Origin: Vicia villosa
Lineage: Eukaryota; Streptophyta; Magnoliopsida; Fabales; Fabaceae
DNA: 64,000 nt
Assembly: GCF_029867415.1 (NCBI RefSeq)
Contig: NW_026705785.1
Location: forward strand, 1 to 64,000
Reading direction: 5' to 3'
Notes under the pieces: model-generated
Databases searched by the model: none
What the model saw: the letters and a program-made list of their open reading frames with translations, nothing else
Told to the model about the DNA's origin: nothing
Translations under genes and position numbers: made by a program
Shown here: positions 34,795-48,965 of the stretch, in pieces
Position numbering within the stretch: position 1 is the stretch's first letter
Layout of the letters: each line of letters begins with the position of its first letter

Positions 34795-35721
34795 AACGGT
34801 GAGGCGCAAAGGAAGTGACGATAGAATTACTCGTAATGGAGGCGTAGAAAGCGCCAGCCCTAGATGTACAAGAAGAGAAGGTAGGTGAAACTGCACAGCA
34901 GCAACTTTAGTACCCTGATGGTCCATACGACTCGTCTCTTTAGTACGACACGAGCACCGTGTTACTCATCATTTACAATAAGAAGGGGTAAGTAAATCTT
35001 AGACATTTTATGTTGAATAATATTTAATTTTAATTATTGTTTATAAAGAATATTTTTTTATCTTTTAAATTGTTTTCAAAAAAGGTGTCTGAAAAAAGAA
35101 CTAAAGGTGGCTGCACATGGATGTAACCTGAAAGAGTGGGTTCCAATTTATTTTTCTCAAGCGATTGAAAGTTTGTTGGATGCCACTAGTATATCTTCAC
35201 TACAGAGAACCAATATGAGTAGGGTTTACCAAAATATACTATCAGCATTCGATGAGATATGGCATCCAGAGACACCATATATGTGTATGCCATTTGGTGA
35301 GATGACTATTACCTTTGACGATGTTTATTGTCTGCTACACCTTCCAATCAAGTGTGATTTCTGGGACCCTGTAGAGGTTATGACTGAAGAAAGTGTTATT
35401 GATTATGCTTTTAAGCTTCTGAGAGTGCCTTTAAAGGAGGCAAGAAAAGATGTTTGTGCTTGTAGGGGTCAATATTATAAGATGGAGTGGATGCACGATT
35501 TATTCGTGCATCATCAAGTTGTTGATATATTAGATACTACTACTAGAGCCTACGTGATGATGATGGTTGTTTTGGGTGAGAATACGAGAATACAACGGTC
35601 TAGAAGGGAGGGTATGTTTGTTGGAAGTATAAATAAGAAAAGGTATAGAAGGGGGTTGAATAGACTGATCTCCTTCAAAACAATTTCAAAAAAATTTCAA
35701 CATAAGATCAGAGATTTATGA
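34795..35721 (+). pseudogene. Plant mobile domain (PMD) protein fragment
   Basis: A first part (34850-34990) has YPDGPYDSSL then a shifted piece ending YNKKG. A GTAAGT donor at about 34987 and an acceptor near 35085 lead into LKVAAHGCNLKEWVP, SRVYQNILSAFDEIWHPETP and MPFGEMTITFDDVYCLLHLP (35107-35721). The GEMTITxDDVxxLLHLPI block is the hallmark of the PMD family (MAIN/MAIL1-type and PP7-long-form proteins, and their transposon relatives). A stop near 34945 and the loss of the C-terminal half make it a pseudogene. Such domains often travel in MULEs and gypsy elements; a related PMD gene is in the MULE at 53.4-54.5 kb. Confidence 0.75.
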
Positions 35722-36780
35722 GTGAAAGAAAAAACAAATAAGATGGAAGATTAGAATCTCATCAAAATAATTTCTAATCAAGATATTTCAATAGTGTTAC
35801 TAACCTCATGATCCTTTCAAGAACATAATCGGAATATAATGATTCAAGTTGCATGAACCTAGAAATTTAATATCCCAATATAGATGTGTTTTTTTTATCA
35901 TATTTGACTTAAAGATAATTCAATAGGTTTGATGCAACACAGACCAATGCTTACACAATAAACCTCTATAAGCATGATTTATAACCTAGATGGCATACAA
36001 ATGATGTTATGATTTAACAGTTACATAACGAATGCAGAAAATAAAAGAGAGACAAGGGAAAAAGAGAGTCCACAAAGATATATGCTATTTTGGTGCTATC
36101 GTCCTCGCAGACACCTACTATAGTCTTTAATGGTTTAAAACCATTGGAAAATATTCATGTCTTCCACTATCTTCAAAAGTTATCGTACAAGTGTTTTTTT
36201 ATACAATGAACTATCATCAATCTGAACACTAATAGTCACATTGCATTAGCCTACACAAATATCAAATGACAATTCATTTTGTTGATGTAGATACTCAACT
36301 TCTACATTCAATATCCTCAATTATCTTGATCCAATAATCTTGCTATCCACAATAACTTGTTCCAAGTTTCATTTTTGCAACATCCTTTCCTTGGATCTAA
36401 CAAAGAATTTTCTAAGAGATTGCCATTAGCTGATAATAATTGGATAATTCCCAAATTTATTCCGCGAAAACCATCACAAAGTTTCACCAAAGTCTTGAAT
36501 GGAGTATAGGGAAAATCTTATTTGTTTATGAACAACATGCAACCAAAGAATTCAGGAATTTATGTGGAGAGAATTTTGGAAGATTTCATTTTATTCTTAA
36601 TAAAAAAAATCCCCTAATTTGATAAACTAAAAAAATTGTATTTGAGGAAGATTTTGAAGATTTTTAGAGAGCTTAGATAAACTATTCAAATATAATTTAT
36701 GTTGTTATAATATTTCGAAAATTAAAAATATGTTAATGACAAACACTCGTTTATTATTTCTATACAAAATCATTCTTTCA
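35722..36780. other. Unassigned spacer
   Basis: No gene or repeat that I can identify. The short ORF at 36440-36622 has no recognisable features. Confidence 0.35.
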
Positions 36781-38880
36781 AAATTTTCTGTTCTGGAATC
36801 CTAATTGGAGTCGATTGATGACGTAGGACTTTGGGATTGACGATGTTGATCTCTGATATGATGGCGCAGGGTGAACTTGAAAGATTAGCACTCTGACACC
36901 CATGTCAATTTAGAGTCCAATATGAGTATAATGAAAATTGGAGATAAGAAAACTGTACCTTGGATCTTATGTGTGTTGGCTATATACCTTGGATCGTCTC
37001 CATTGAGTCTGTGCATGGGTGAGCCTTCATATATCACCTTCGACCGACCCATAACAGTTGCTCCCAAGCTTTTTCGGGCATTTATCGATCGGGATGTCTT
37101 TCAAGGTTGTGGTCGGCCCCTAATGATTATGTTTGATGGACCAATTTATTGAGAAGTAGGAGAGTCGTGGACTAGTTACAAGTGTGATGCAAGGAGAAGT
37201 GGATTGAATCTCCCCTATCATTGATACCTCTAGTTGGTTTTCTAAACGCATGACTTTAGGTTAATAGGTTAGGGTATCGTGCTTTTCTCTAAGACATTCG
37301 CTATCCCTGAGAATCAGTTATTATTTTCAAAAAGTGATTTTGCCTTCCTCAGGAATGGTTTCTCTGAGTGTTTGGTTTTCTAGAACGAAGCTTTCATTTT
37401 GCATTTATACCCACCTTTTTTATCAGACTCTAATTTTTCGATGTACCCTCCTTACCTTGAGCTTGCTTCACACTTTTAGTATTTACTTTACCATAGGAAA
37501 CCTAAATGATCACCCCCCAAAAGTTTTTCTAGTGATTTGGAGAGTATTGATTCTTCTTTTTTTTAGTTAGGGCAGAAGAGTCTTCTGATGACTCTGAGTC
37601 AAAGGGACTTTTTATCGGTTCCAAGGCACAGAGGCTTCCCCTATTGGGTCTTTTCTCAATGTTGTTTTTCCTAAGGAAGATGTGGAAGAAGATCACACAG
37701 TTGACTCTATGCTCGCATCATCCAAAGTTGCCAGAGCTTCAGCTACTCCTGTTTTGCTAACTCCAGAGATAAAGGTTTCCATCTTAAATTGTTAATATGC
37801 CAAACAATTTATCAAGACTTGCCAAGATGCTTAAGGTTGGGATCCGAGTGATGCCGAAATGAAGGATTATCTGATACGTGGAGCTCGGTCAAATGGTGTC
37901 CATTGACTCAATCCCTTCAATATATTTAAGGTTGGTGAGATACCTCTTAAAGGAGTCACATTAATTGAGTCAGTCGAGGCGAACGAATACATTTCAGTGG
38001 ACTTAGAGATAATGGGAATCTCCTCTTTTTTAAGTGACCATGTGGCTGTGAGCGCGGATAAGACTGTGGTTGGCTGCTCTATTGACTAGTCAGTCCTCTC
38101 TATAGAATAATACAATAGGATACATAGTTATTTTGAAGCGTGATCCATTCCTTTTTACGAGTGATTGTTTATGCGGATAAACTCGTGGTTGCATTTATCT
38201 GAATTCATGGTTGAGTTTCTGAAGGTTCCCCCTTCATAACTTCATCATGGTGCTTAGGAATTCATAAAGGTGTTCCAATTCTAGGCCAAGTATTGATCTT
38301 GGAAACCCTCATACCATAATACATACCTTTAGTTATACGCCCAAGATCAAGGACTCATCGTGTTATGCCAACATGTTCCTTTGTTTAGCCCGTTCTACAA
38401 AAATTGGGGTGACTTTTAGAGACATTTCGTCATGGTGAGGCCTTGTAGTCTAGAAGCTCATTCCACACTCTGTCGTATTTAGGTAGGTGGAGTATTCCCC
38501 CATGGCGCTATCCTCTCTGAGTCTTTGAAGTCTTTTGTCGCATGTGTTTTCTTGATAATATTCGGCGTGTTCGTAAAACTATGTCGTTCCGACCGGTGCG
38601 GATTGAAACAACAACTCGCTTTGGTCATTTTTAGCCTCGATCAGGTAAAGTTGATGTTATTCTCTAGCGTCAGTCGTAGCCGTTCTCGACCAAGGGTATG
38701 GTTCTTGTCCTGCCCCCAGGTTTGTCCTGGTTCAGGACGATCATCTCCAAGGCTCCACCACATACACTCTTGGAGTGGCTAGTTCTTAAGAGGAGGTGTG
38801 CCACTTGCGCTTTAAGCGCATTCACCAAGTGAAAGGGCTGCGTCAGAGGCTCGATCTATGTTATCCTACTGAGGGTAACA
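36781..38880 (+). other. Decayed repeat region with coding-like fragments
   Basis: GC content is higher than in the neighbouring spacers. Coding-like pieces on the plus strand include SDAEMKDYLIRGARSNGVH and FKVGEIPLKGVTLIESVEAN (about 37830-38020), broken by several stops. The style resembles old retrotransposon gag-type or transposon-protein sequence, but I cannot name the family. Around 38800 an inverted pair 'cacttgcgctttaagcgc' is visible. Confidence 0.3.
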
Positions 38881-40200
38881 ATAACATTTTCACTCACAAT
38901 ATTTCACATAGTTAAAAATTATTTATTCAAATAACAAAGAGCCTTGAGGAATACTTATATTGTCGAGAGTGTAACACTTTGTATAATATGTATCATGAAT
39001 AATACAATACAAGTGTTAATTTTTTTGTACTGACACAACATACGTGTCTAAAGGCGTCTTTACATACATGTCCATAAAATAAAATACAACATATGACACA
39101 TGTCATGTAATAGTGCCTAAATAAAATCTAAGATCTATGTAAAATATCTATAATTGTACAAAATCCACAACGCAAGATTATGAATTCCTCGTCTTCGAAA
39201 CCTCATCTATCAACTTCCTCTTGCCTTTATCTCCAAAGAATTACCTGAAAAACAATAATGATAATGGGGTGAGATAATAATCTTAGTGAGTTCCCATATC
39301 TTATAGGTTCACTCGGCTATACAGGGTTTCTACCCGATTTCTAACTCTATTATGCACCTTTCGTTACTTGTGCATCACTTACACAATGTAACTAGGACTT
39401 GAGTATTTGCAATGTATGGAGGCATGTCACTTGAGTGCATCTACTCGAAATAATCACTATACGAATTCACAAAACATTTATCCTCGTCCAGACCTACGTC
39501 TAGGTCAAGCTTGGTTCACACATGCTCGTATGATTCGACTTTCGTGTAGATATCAGGTTCCCATGGAACTCGAATCCACTTTAGAAACCGTCACTCGTAT
39601 GGGACTCAAATCCACTTTGAGTATCTTTCACCGTATGGGACTCGAACCCACTTAGGTGTCCACCTTTCTCTCATGTCCACCATGGTTGGGACTCAAACCC
39701 AACCCAATTGAGGCATGAATCATTGGGGCCACATCCTCAATCTTTACTTTACATAAGTATCTTAACTGGAATGTACATAAACAAGGGTTATTATTCAAAT
39801 AAGTGATTAATTCTCATATACTTGTGATTTTTCTCATCAATCACTAGGTGATCTTTGTCACCAGTGCTCATGATATCATATCATTTCTCATGGCATCATA
39901 ACATGATCTATTCTCATACATAAATCACACATGTTCCATACAAAGCCTATTCATTTAAGTATCATTCACGCGACTAATTGTCTGATGTAAACACAGCGGT
40001 ACGATACGTCCAAGCATCAATATCCAAGTCATTTCATGACCTAGTTATCTTTCTAAGTCATTTACATATGCATTCAATATAATCAACAAGTTATATTATA
40101 ATTTATGGAACAACACAATGCATAATTAACCCGAGAACAATTCACTAATAGGTTATAGAAATTTTCATATTAAGTGTTCCTAAAAATTTAAATTAACTTT
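38881..40200 (-). repeat. Probable Ty3/gypsy LTR remnant with short tandem repeats
   Basis: The text 'attacctgaaaaacaataatgataatggggtgagataataat' region (39240-39290) resembles the LTRs of legume gypsy elements read in reverse. At 39560-39655 a ~37-bp unit carrying 'tatgggactcgaatccactt' is repeated three times. Strand and family are tentative; no LTR ends were defined. Confidence 0.35.
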
Positions 40201-41018
40201 TTTTTTCTATAAATCAATATCTATTAGCATGAAAATAATGATTAATAATATTATTTTGATTTTGATAAATGAAATGAGTAAAAAAAAAAAATTTGAAAGG
40301 AAATGAAATGAGTAAAGTTGTTGGTGTAAAAATAAAATATATACATGAGGCTAAAATAATGATATCGGTAGGTAGGGGGTGGCATATATTAGCAGCAGTA
40401 GAATGAAAAATGTAGGTATCATAACAAATGCTAGGTGCGGTGGCATTAATTTTTTTCAATGATCCACCTTAGCTTCTAGTTAGGGTTGCTGTACCTGAAA
40501 ATTTCTCAAAGTCAAAATCACTAGTCCTTTGAAGAAAAATGTTGGCAATAACGTGACACTTTCATTTTGGAAAACATATATTCATATGTGATAGGTTAAA
40601 TCTACACAGTAAATCATATCCATCATTTTATTATATTTTTCTATTTTTTTCAAAATAAAGATAATTATATATAGATAAATTAACAATGAATAATTATTTA
40701 ATTAATAAAGAGTTGACTCACCAAAAAATTATTCACTCAATTGATAAAAAGTTGATTCACTCAGATAGAGGTAAATTATATAAGTTTTTTAAAAGTAATT
40801 TGTAAATATATAGAAGTTGTGTTTTGACTTTGTTTAATATCTATTTATATATATTTTTATCATTCTTTTCTTCTCACAACTTAAAAAATTTAGAATTGAA
40901 GACAAATTATTTTATTTGTTGTCTATTATTATTTTTATCAAATTAAATCGTTAATCTATTGTATATTAATTAATTTTTATTGAAGATTATTTATTTTGTT
41001 TGATATTGTTTTTTGTCG

Positions 41019-41020
<2 letters not shown>
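40201..41020. other. AT-rich spacer
   Basis: No gene. 'aatgctaggtgcggtggcattaa' at 40429-40450 recurs in similar form at about 52353-52375 and may be part of a dispersed element. Confidence 0.35.

Positions 41021-41102
<82 letters not shown>
41021..41102. repeat. (TA)n microsatellite
   Basis: About 82 bp of uninterrupted AT dinucleotides just outside the large inverted repeat. Confidence 0.95.
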
Positions 41103-41104
<2 letters not shown>

Positions 41105-41180
41105 TAACAATTAATCTTTAACACTTTTTTATAAAAATTAAGAATTTTTTTTATATAAGGGTGTGTAACATATATAAGGG

Positions 41181-43500
41181 TTTGGACTATTTTGACGCAA
41201 AAAATCATTTGAACCATAAGAGAAAAAATCGTGTGGTTTAGTTTGGTTCGGTTGGCTTTTAGAAAAGAAATCAAATCAAATCAATGCGGTTTGGTTCGGT
41301 TTGGTTTTTTACAAATATTTTATCGAGTCATGCATACACATATAGACGACAATATAACTTTGTATTTAGACATTCATACAAAATGAAATAACAACAAAAC
41401 TCGTCATATTTTAACAACAACTTTCTATTTAATATGTAAAAATTAAATTAGATAAAAATGGAATAATAAACATAAAATAATAGCATAAAACAATATAAAA
41501 TTATTATAATGAAACTACAAAATACAAGAGACGAGAGATTAGTGAAGATGAAAAAGAAAAAACAAAATAGTTGAGAGATTAGAGAAGAAGATGTGCGATA
41601 AAAACTAAACTGAAATTGGAAACATCTGCATAAAATGAGAAGGTGAAAAAGAAATAATATAAGAGAGTTGAGATTAGAGAAGAAGAGAGAAGATGTATGT
41701 GGCAAAGAAGACGCGATAATGTTATTAGAGATTTGAGAAGATCAGGAATGAAATCATATGTGTAAGGATGAGAAAATTGTTCGTAATCATAATGCTAAGG
41801 TATAATAGGTTTAAGTTTGGGTTGGATGTGAGTTAAGTAAAAGTTAGGTTGTAATATAATGCGGTTTGATTCAATTTGGTTCGGTTTACAAAATACAAAC
41901 CGTAAACCGAACCGAACCGTGCGATTTTGTTAAAATATGACCCAAACAAATCCGAACTAAATACTATTTTTTGCAGTTTCAGTTTGGTTTGGTTTAGTTT
42001 GTGGTTTTCTATTGGGTTGGTTTGGTTTTGAACACTCATGCATATATATATATATATATATATATGAGATTTCTACTACTTGTCTTTAGAGTTGTCAAAA
42101 TGGGCTCGGCCCATTGGGCCGGCCCATAAGCCCTCCAATTTAGCGCGGGCCGGGCCGCAAAATACCTTAAAAAAAGACGACCCTGTCTTTCTGGGCCAGC
42201 CCACCGGACCTATGTTTTTTATGGGCTGGGCCGGGCCGGGCCAAGGGGGCCTCGGGTTGGCCCATTAAAAAAAGATTTTGGTAAACTTTGGAGAAAAAAG
42301 ATTGAGATAAGATATGATTTTATAAATCTGTTTTCAAGTCATAAAGAAAAGTTAAAGAGGATCAACATATATTTTCAAAATGATGTGATCAAGGAAATGG
42401 TTGTGAGATGTAGAAAAAATTTGATAAGTATTGGTAATAATATTAAGTTACTTTATACTTTTACATGGATGATTTTGTGGTATTCATATATATATTTGTG
42501 GATAAATATTTTAAACATCACTTATATACGTTTATAATGACTTTTTACTTATGTTATATTGCATTTATCCATTATATCTTTTTTATAAAATTAAAATTAT
42601 AATATTGAAATGCGGGCCGGGCTGGCCCACTGGGCCGCACGGGCCTTTGAAAATTGGGCCGGGCTCATTTTATGTGGCCCATTTAACAATTGGGCTGGGC
42701 CGGGCCGGCCCATTAAAACACGTTGGCCCATCGGGCCGAAGCGGGCTGGGCCGAGCCGGCCCATTAAAACACGTTGGCCCATCGGGCCGAAGCGGGCTGG
42801 GTCGGGCCTGCCCATTTGACAGCTCTACTTGTCTTTATGGGTGTTCAAAACCAAATCAATCCAATAGAAAACTGCAAACCAAACCAAACCGAAACCGTAA
42901 AAACCGCATTTAGTTCGGATTTGTTTGGGTAATCTTTTAACAAAACCGCATGGTTTGGTTTGGTTTGCGGTTTGTATTTTCAAAATCAAACCAAACCGAA
43001 ACAAACCGCATTATGTTACAACCTAAGTTTTACTTAACCCACATCCAACTCAAACATAAATCTATTATATGTTAGCCTTATGATTACGAACAATTTTCTC
43101 ATCGTTATACTTATGGTTCCAATTTAAGTCTTCTCAAATCTCTCTTAGCATTATCGCACCATCTTTGCCACATACAACTTACATCTTCTTATATAATATC
43201 TACTGTTATATTCTTTCTTTTTCACCTTCTCATTTTTATACAAATATTTCCTCTTTCAATTTCGGTCCAAATATGATGAGGTTTGTAATTATTTAATAAT
43301 GTATGAATGATTAAATACAAAGTTATGTTGTCATCTATACGTGTATGTATGACTCAATAAATATTTGTAAAAAAAACCGAACCAAACTGCATCGGTTTGG
43401 TTTGGTTCAGTTTTTTCTAAAAGCCAACCGAATCAAACCCAACCGCACGTCTTTTTCTTTTGCGATTCGGATAATTTTTATCGTCAAAACCGTCCAAATC
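41181..43500. mobile_element. Giant foldback element: inverted arms of ~860 and ~660 bp
   Basis: The left arm (41181 to ~42035) and right arm (~42840 to 43500) are reverse complements. Matching landmarks are TTTGGACTATTTTGACG with the complement of CGTCAAAACCGTCCAAA, GGTTCGGTTGGCTTTTAGAA with TTTTCTAAAAGCCAACCGAA, and GTGTTCAAAACCAAA with TTTGGTTTTGAACAC. The arms are rich in GGTTTGGTT and AACCGAACC runs. The left arm has about 200 bp that the right lacks. The loop holds a (TA)n run and a hAT MITE inserted later. No target duplication was identified. Confidence 0.8.
42087..42827. mobile_element. hAT-type MITE, 741 bp, 8-bp target duplication
   Basis: Termini TAGAGTTGTCAAAATGGGC and GCCCATTTGACAGCTCTA are inverted repeats, and CTTGTCTT flanks both ends (42079-42086 and 42828-42835). 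The 8-bp duplication indicates hAT. Subterminal regions are GC-rich with many GGGCC and GGCCC words, including a ~60-bp direct duplication at 42700-42815 ('cattaaaacacgttggccca'). The middle is AT-rich. No transposase. Confidence 0.9.
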
Positions 43501-43582
43501 ACACTGCGAACACCTCTTCTTATCTCTTGTATGAAATTCTAAATTCTACCCGTGCAAATAAGAAAACAAATTGATAGAATGA

Positions 43583-43741
<159 letters not shown>

Positions 43742-43742
43742 A

Positions 43743-43887
43743 TTTTAAAATGAGAGATGAGAGGAATAAATATCAATCATTGGATTAATCAAGAGAGAGA
43801 AGATTAATGCATTAGTGTGACTATTAATTTCTCTCTCTTGATGAATCCAATGGTTGATATTTATTCCTCTCATCTCTCATTATAAAA
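43743..43887. mobile_element. Small hairpin element between two (TA)n arrays
   Basis: Arms ATGAGAGATGAGAGGAATAA and TTATTCCTCTCATCTCTCAT, extended inward through 'atatcaa' and 'ccaatg' to 'aagagagaga', pair over about 55 bp around a ~25-bp loop. It looks like a MITE inserted at a TA array, but a precursor of small RNAs is possible. Confidence 0.65.
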
Positions 43888-43906
43888 TGCTCTTACTTGA
43901 TATGCT

Positions 43907-45410
<1,504 letters not shown>

Positions 45411-45424
45411 TTAAAAAAAAAATT

Positions 45425-46420
45425 GTCACATAGAGGAGGCGCCACTCTGTGTGGCGCATGCACTTAAAAAAGAGAGAAGGCGTCATCCTGTATGGCGCAT
45501 GCTCCTGTGTGATGTCATCCTACATGGTGTTGTAGTTAAAGTTTAAGTGCAGTAGTCGTTCAGTGCAGCTACTCAGTTGTTTTTGGTTTTTTATTTGTTT
45601 TAAAAAAAAATTAATAATAAATAAAAATAAAAATAAATTTATCATAACATTCATTTGAAAATACTATTACAAGACGTTTGGGTAATTTTTTTACCGACGT
45701 CCTCCATCCAAACGCCCCAAACACCCGCCGGTAAAAATAACACGCCGAAATGCGAATGAATAAAAAGGGCCACCCTAACAAGAGGACATTGTTTGGCACA
45801 ATGACCAGATGCTAAGGAAGAAAAAGGGCCGCCCTAACAACACCCGTATTCGAACCGAAATGGATACGACAAATAAAATGATTCGATTATGCAGTACATA
45901 CCGCCAACCTGTTCACAATCGAAAACATTGTCCGAATTTTGTGTCTAGCTCCGCAATATAAGTTTTTATGTCAATCTTAATATGTATTTTAATTTTGTAA
46001 CCAAGAAATTTCTATTTAAATTAGACTTTCATTTCATATTCCATTAAACATTATGGTACAACATACTTAACGCAACCACGCAAACAACAACAAGGAAAAA
46101 ATAAAACAACTGAGCACATCATAAAATCTAAGAGATTACAACCATCAAGACGATTTCAACTGGTCCAAGTATCATCATAAGAATGTCGTAGTCGTTTTTC
46201 ACGGGTTTCCATGAACGAGTTACACCATTTTCGTTGGATACCGTAATTTGTCTATCAATTTTTATGACATTTTTAGGAATGAAATTAGGAGAAAAGTGTG
46301 GCAAATGGTGGAGAATGATGGTTGTATTTATAAAAAAAACTCAAAACAACTGAGTAGACACACTGAACGGCTACTGCACTTAAACTCAAAACAACTGAAT
46401 AGCCGCATGTGACTAGATAA
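45425..46420. mobile_element. Deleted MULE with subterminal palindromes
   Basis: 45537-45595 (GTTTAAGTGCAGTAGTCGTT... CTACTCAGTTGTTTT) is the reverse complement of 46325-46390, so the two form subterminal inverted repeats. Next to the left one is GCGCCACTCTGTGTGGCGC, a perfect palindrome, followed by a decayed copy. The interior holds only the tail of the small ORF also seen in the MULE at 52.9-62.6 kb (56705-57057). No transposase is left. Exact ends and target duplication were not found. Confidence 0.6.
46134..46272 (-). pseudogene. C-terminal tail of the recurrent MULE third ORF
   Basis: The minus strand reads VIKIDRQITVSNENGVTRSW, then KPVKNDYDILMMILGPVEIV, then LMVVIS and a stop. It aligns with the end of the ORF at 56705-57057 (VTVSGPNGVTRS, then a stop in place of W, KPVTNDAGVFMMILGP, IVLTIVIS). 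Only the tail remains here. No known domain recognised. Confidence 0.65.
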
Positions 46421-46440
46421 CATGCTTGCTTTTTGCATGT

Positions 46441-46800
46441 TTACCTTGCTTGTTGGTTTGATATCACGATCGCATGTTTGTCCTGATAGCGTGTTTACCT
46501 TGCTTGTTGGTTTAATATCATGATTATATGTTTATCCTAATAACATGTTTACCTTGCTTGTTGATTTGATGTCATGATTACATGTTTACTTGTTACATGT
46601 TTCTTATTGCTTGTTGAGGAGTACTTGATTACTTGTTGCATGTTTACCTTGCTTGTTGGTTTGATATCACTATAACATACTTACTTGTTTCATGTTTACC
46701 TTGATTGTTGGTATGATATCATTGATTACATGTTTGTCTTGATATCATGTTTTACCTTGCTTGTTGGTATGAGATCTTAGATTACATGTTTGCTTGTTAC
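46441..46800 (+). repeat. Six degenerate tandem copies of a ~54-bp unit
   Basis: ACCTTGCTTGTTGGTTTGAT begins copies at about 46443, 46497, 46551, 46646, 46698 and 46753. Each is followed by 'tcatgattacatgtttg'-like text. The third copy is lengthened by 40 bp. Confidence 0.8.
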
Positions 46801-47726
46801 ATGTATATTCATCCTATTGGTTGTTTAGGATTACTTGAAGCATGTTTACTTGTAACATGTTTACCTAAGGCATGTTTATGTTCTTTCTTAATTGATTGTG
46901 ATTTTTGTTCACATATCTTTCCTAATTCATGTTTAGGTGCTCTCTCTTATCTCTTGACACTTTCTTGTAGTGTACATTGCCTAATTCATGTTTAGTTGGT
47001 GTTTCTTGAATATCTTCTCCTTAGGTTTATTGAGTGTAGTGATTAATGTTCACATGTTGGTTTACCCTAATTCATGTTTAGGATTCTTTTTTCTTTACAC
47101 TTTCTTGTTGTGTTATTGCCCATTGCATGTTTAGGTACACTTGATATTGCTCGTTAGATCACATGCACCCTTAGGATGCTTTGATTCACTATGATCCTTT
47201 GATTAAGGTTGAATTGAGTAGACCTTAGGTTGATAACATGGCTTGATAAAACTTAGGTAAGATTTCTTGTATCCTAAATTTTGGTCCACATTGCATGACA
47301 ACATTAGGACCAAGACTCCCTTTAGACTTTTTCTTTCTTGTTGCATCGTAATAAAAACTAAAACTCTTAACAAAAATTCAGAAAACTTTAAGATGTTCAA
47401 ACATTTTCAAAGTTAAAGATGAATATACTCATGTACCTCTTGCTTAAGAGGACCACTTGATGCATTCACCTAACTCAAAACACCAACCAATGCAAGTTGC
47501 CTCATGGATCATTCATATTGATACCCTTTGCTTAAAAGGACTTCCCGGTCCATAAAAAACACATAACAAACAAAAAACATAAAATGTTAGGAAGAACTAT
47601 AATGCTCTAACTTCTCCATTGCATAGTGGAGGTACGTAGGCAGAGGGTACGGGAAACCCTAGTGAGCGTAATTAATTACTACCTTTGTTTTCTTGTAACA
47701 ATCCATGCATTGCATATTCCCTTAGG

Positions 47727-48716
47727 CAGGGACGGACACACATGGTAAGGTGTGTAGGCCCATGCCCCCACCATGTTTTTATTTTATTTTTTATATATCT
47801 TATATATTACACATTTATTAAGTTAAATATCATTAAAATTGGTTATTAATTTTTCATTGGCCCATACTACTTCAATACAAATATGAATAGACGTGGTGCA
47901 TAAATCATAATGATGGTCCACCACATCTAATAATTCTCCTAATATTTGTTTGGTTTTTAGATATTATTTAATTGTAAAATAAATGCATTGTTAATTTATG
48001 TAATCGTTTCAATTCCAATTAGCAAATAATAACCTAATCTTTCCACCTCCCTAGTCTATAGCGGCATGGGCTAATATGCATAAGGATTTTCCTTATGCAC
48101 CATGCATAAGTCAATCTAAGCCATTGGATCATATTTTTAATCCAGTATTGAGTATTGAGTATTGAGTATTGAGTATTGACTATTGAGTGGTGAGTATTGA
48201 GTAATAATTATAATTTGATCTAATGATCCATTGGTCAATAATACTCTATGCACGGTGCATAGATTTTTATCTATGCACCGTAACTGCACCCGTCTATAGC
48301 TAATATAAAGTAAAAATAGGATTAACTCAATTAAGTCACTCTGCCTCCTTCTAAGTCAAGTATAAAAATAAATCTTATTATTCTCTCCACAAATTGTAAG
48401 TGTGTAGTCTCCAACTACTTCAATTATTTCTCTTTTCTCCATTGTTAAGCATTTCAGCTTTTAAAAGGTACACAAGTTATTTTGTCTTTTATTTTTAATT
48501 TATAATTTTACAATTTATTTTATTAATGTTATAATTTATAAATTGTGAGAATATATATTGTTACACTGTATAATTTGAATTTGTGTTAATGTTAGAAATT
48601 TCATTTTTAGAATTTTATAGTAATTGTTTGAAATTATTGTGTTTGTATGATTTTTAGATCATAAAACTTGAACATATTTTAACCGTGATTTTTATTTTTT
48701 TAGCAGTAAGCAATAG

Positions 48717-48759
<43 letters not shown>

Positions 48760-48793
48760 ACCCCACTATTGTAATTTTCTGGGTCCGTCCCTG
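47727..48793. mobile_element. hAT-type MITE, 1067 bp, 8-bp target duplication
   Basis: Termini CAGGGACGGA and TCCGTCCCTG, flanked by CCCTTAGG on both sides (47719-47726 and 48794-48801). It has no transposase, is AT-rich, and contains a nested MITE and a (TA)n run at 48721-48754. It interrupts the LTR fragment. Confidence 0.9.
48063..48291. mobile_element. Nested 229-bp MITE with 9-bp target duplication
   Basis: GTCTATAGC flanks it on both sides (48054-48062 and 48292-48300). Arms containing 'ttatgcaccatgcata' and 'tatgcacggtgcata' are inverted, and each arm has its own small hairpin. Inside is a 7-bp tandem repeat (TATTGAG, about six copies, 48145-48200). A 9-bp duplication suggests MULE mobilisation. 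Confidence 0.85.
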
Positions 48794-48965
48794 CCCTTAG
48801 GCAAGTAAGCTTTAGATGTAAACACACTTCTTGATTTGAATCAACAAGAGTGAATCCTATGGATTACCACAGACGTGAAGGGTGCTATTACATTCCTCTG
48901 CATAACCGACTTTCGTACCATTCTCTTGGTCGCAAGACCATTCTGTTGTTTTTTCGCGGTAGCAG

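Noticed and set aside
42551..42913. ORFs rich in Gly, Pro and Arg over the GGGCC words (also 42080-42268 and 42597-42815)
   Set aside because: They arise from the GC-rich subterminal repeats of the hAT MITE; all frames are open for that reason.
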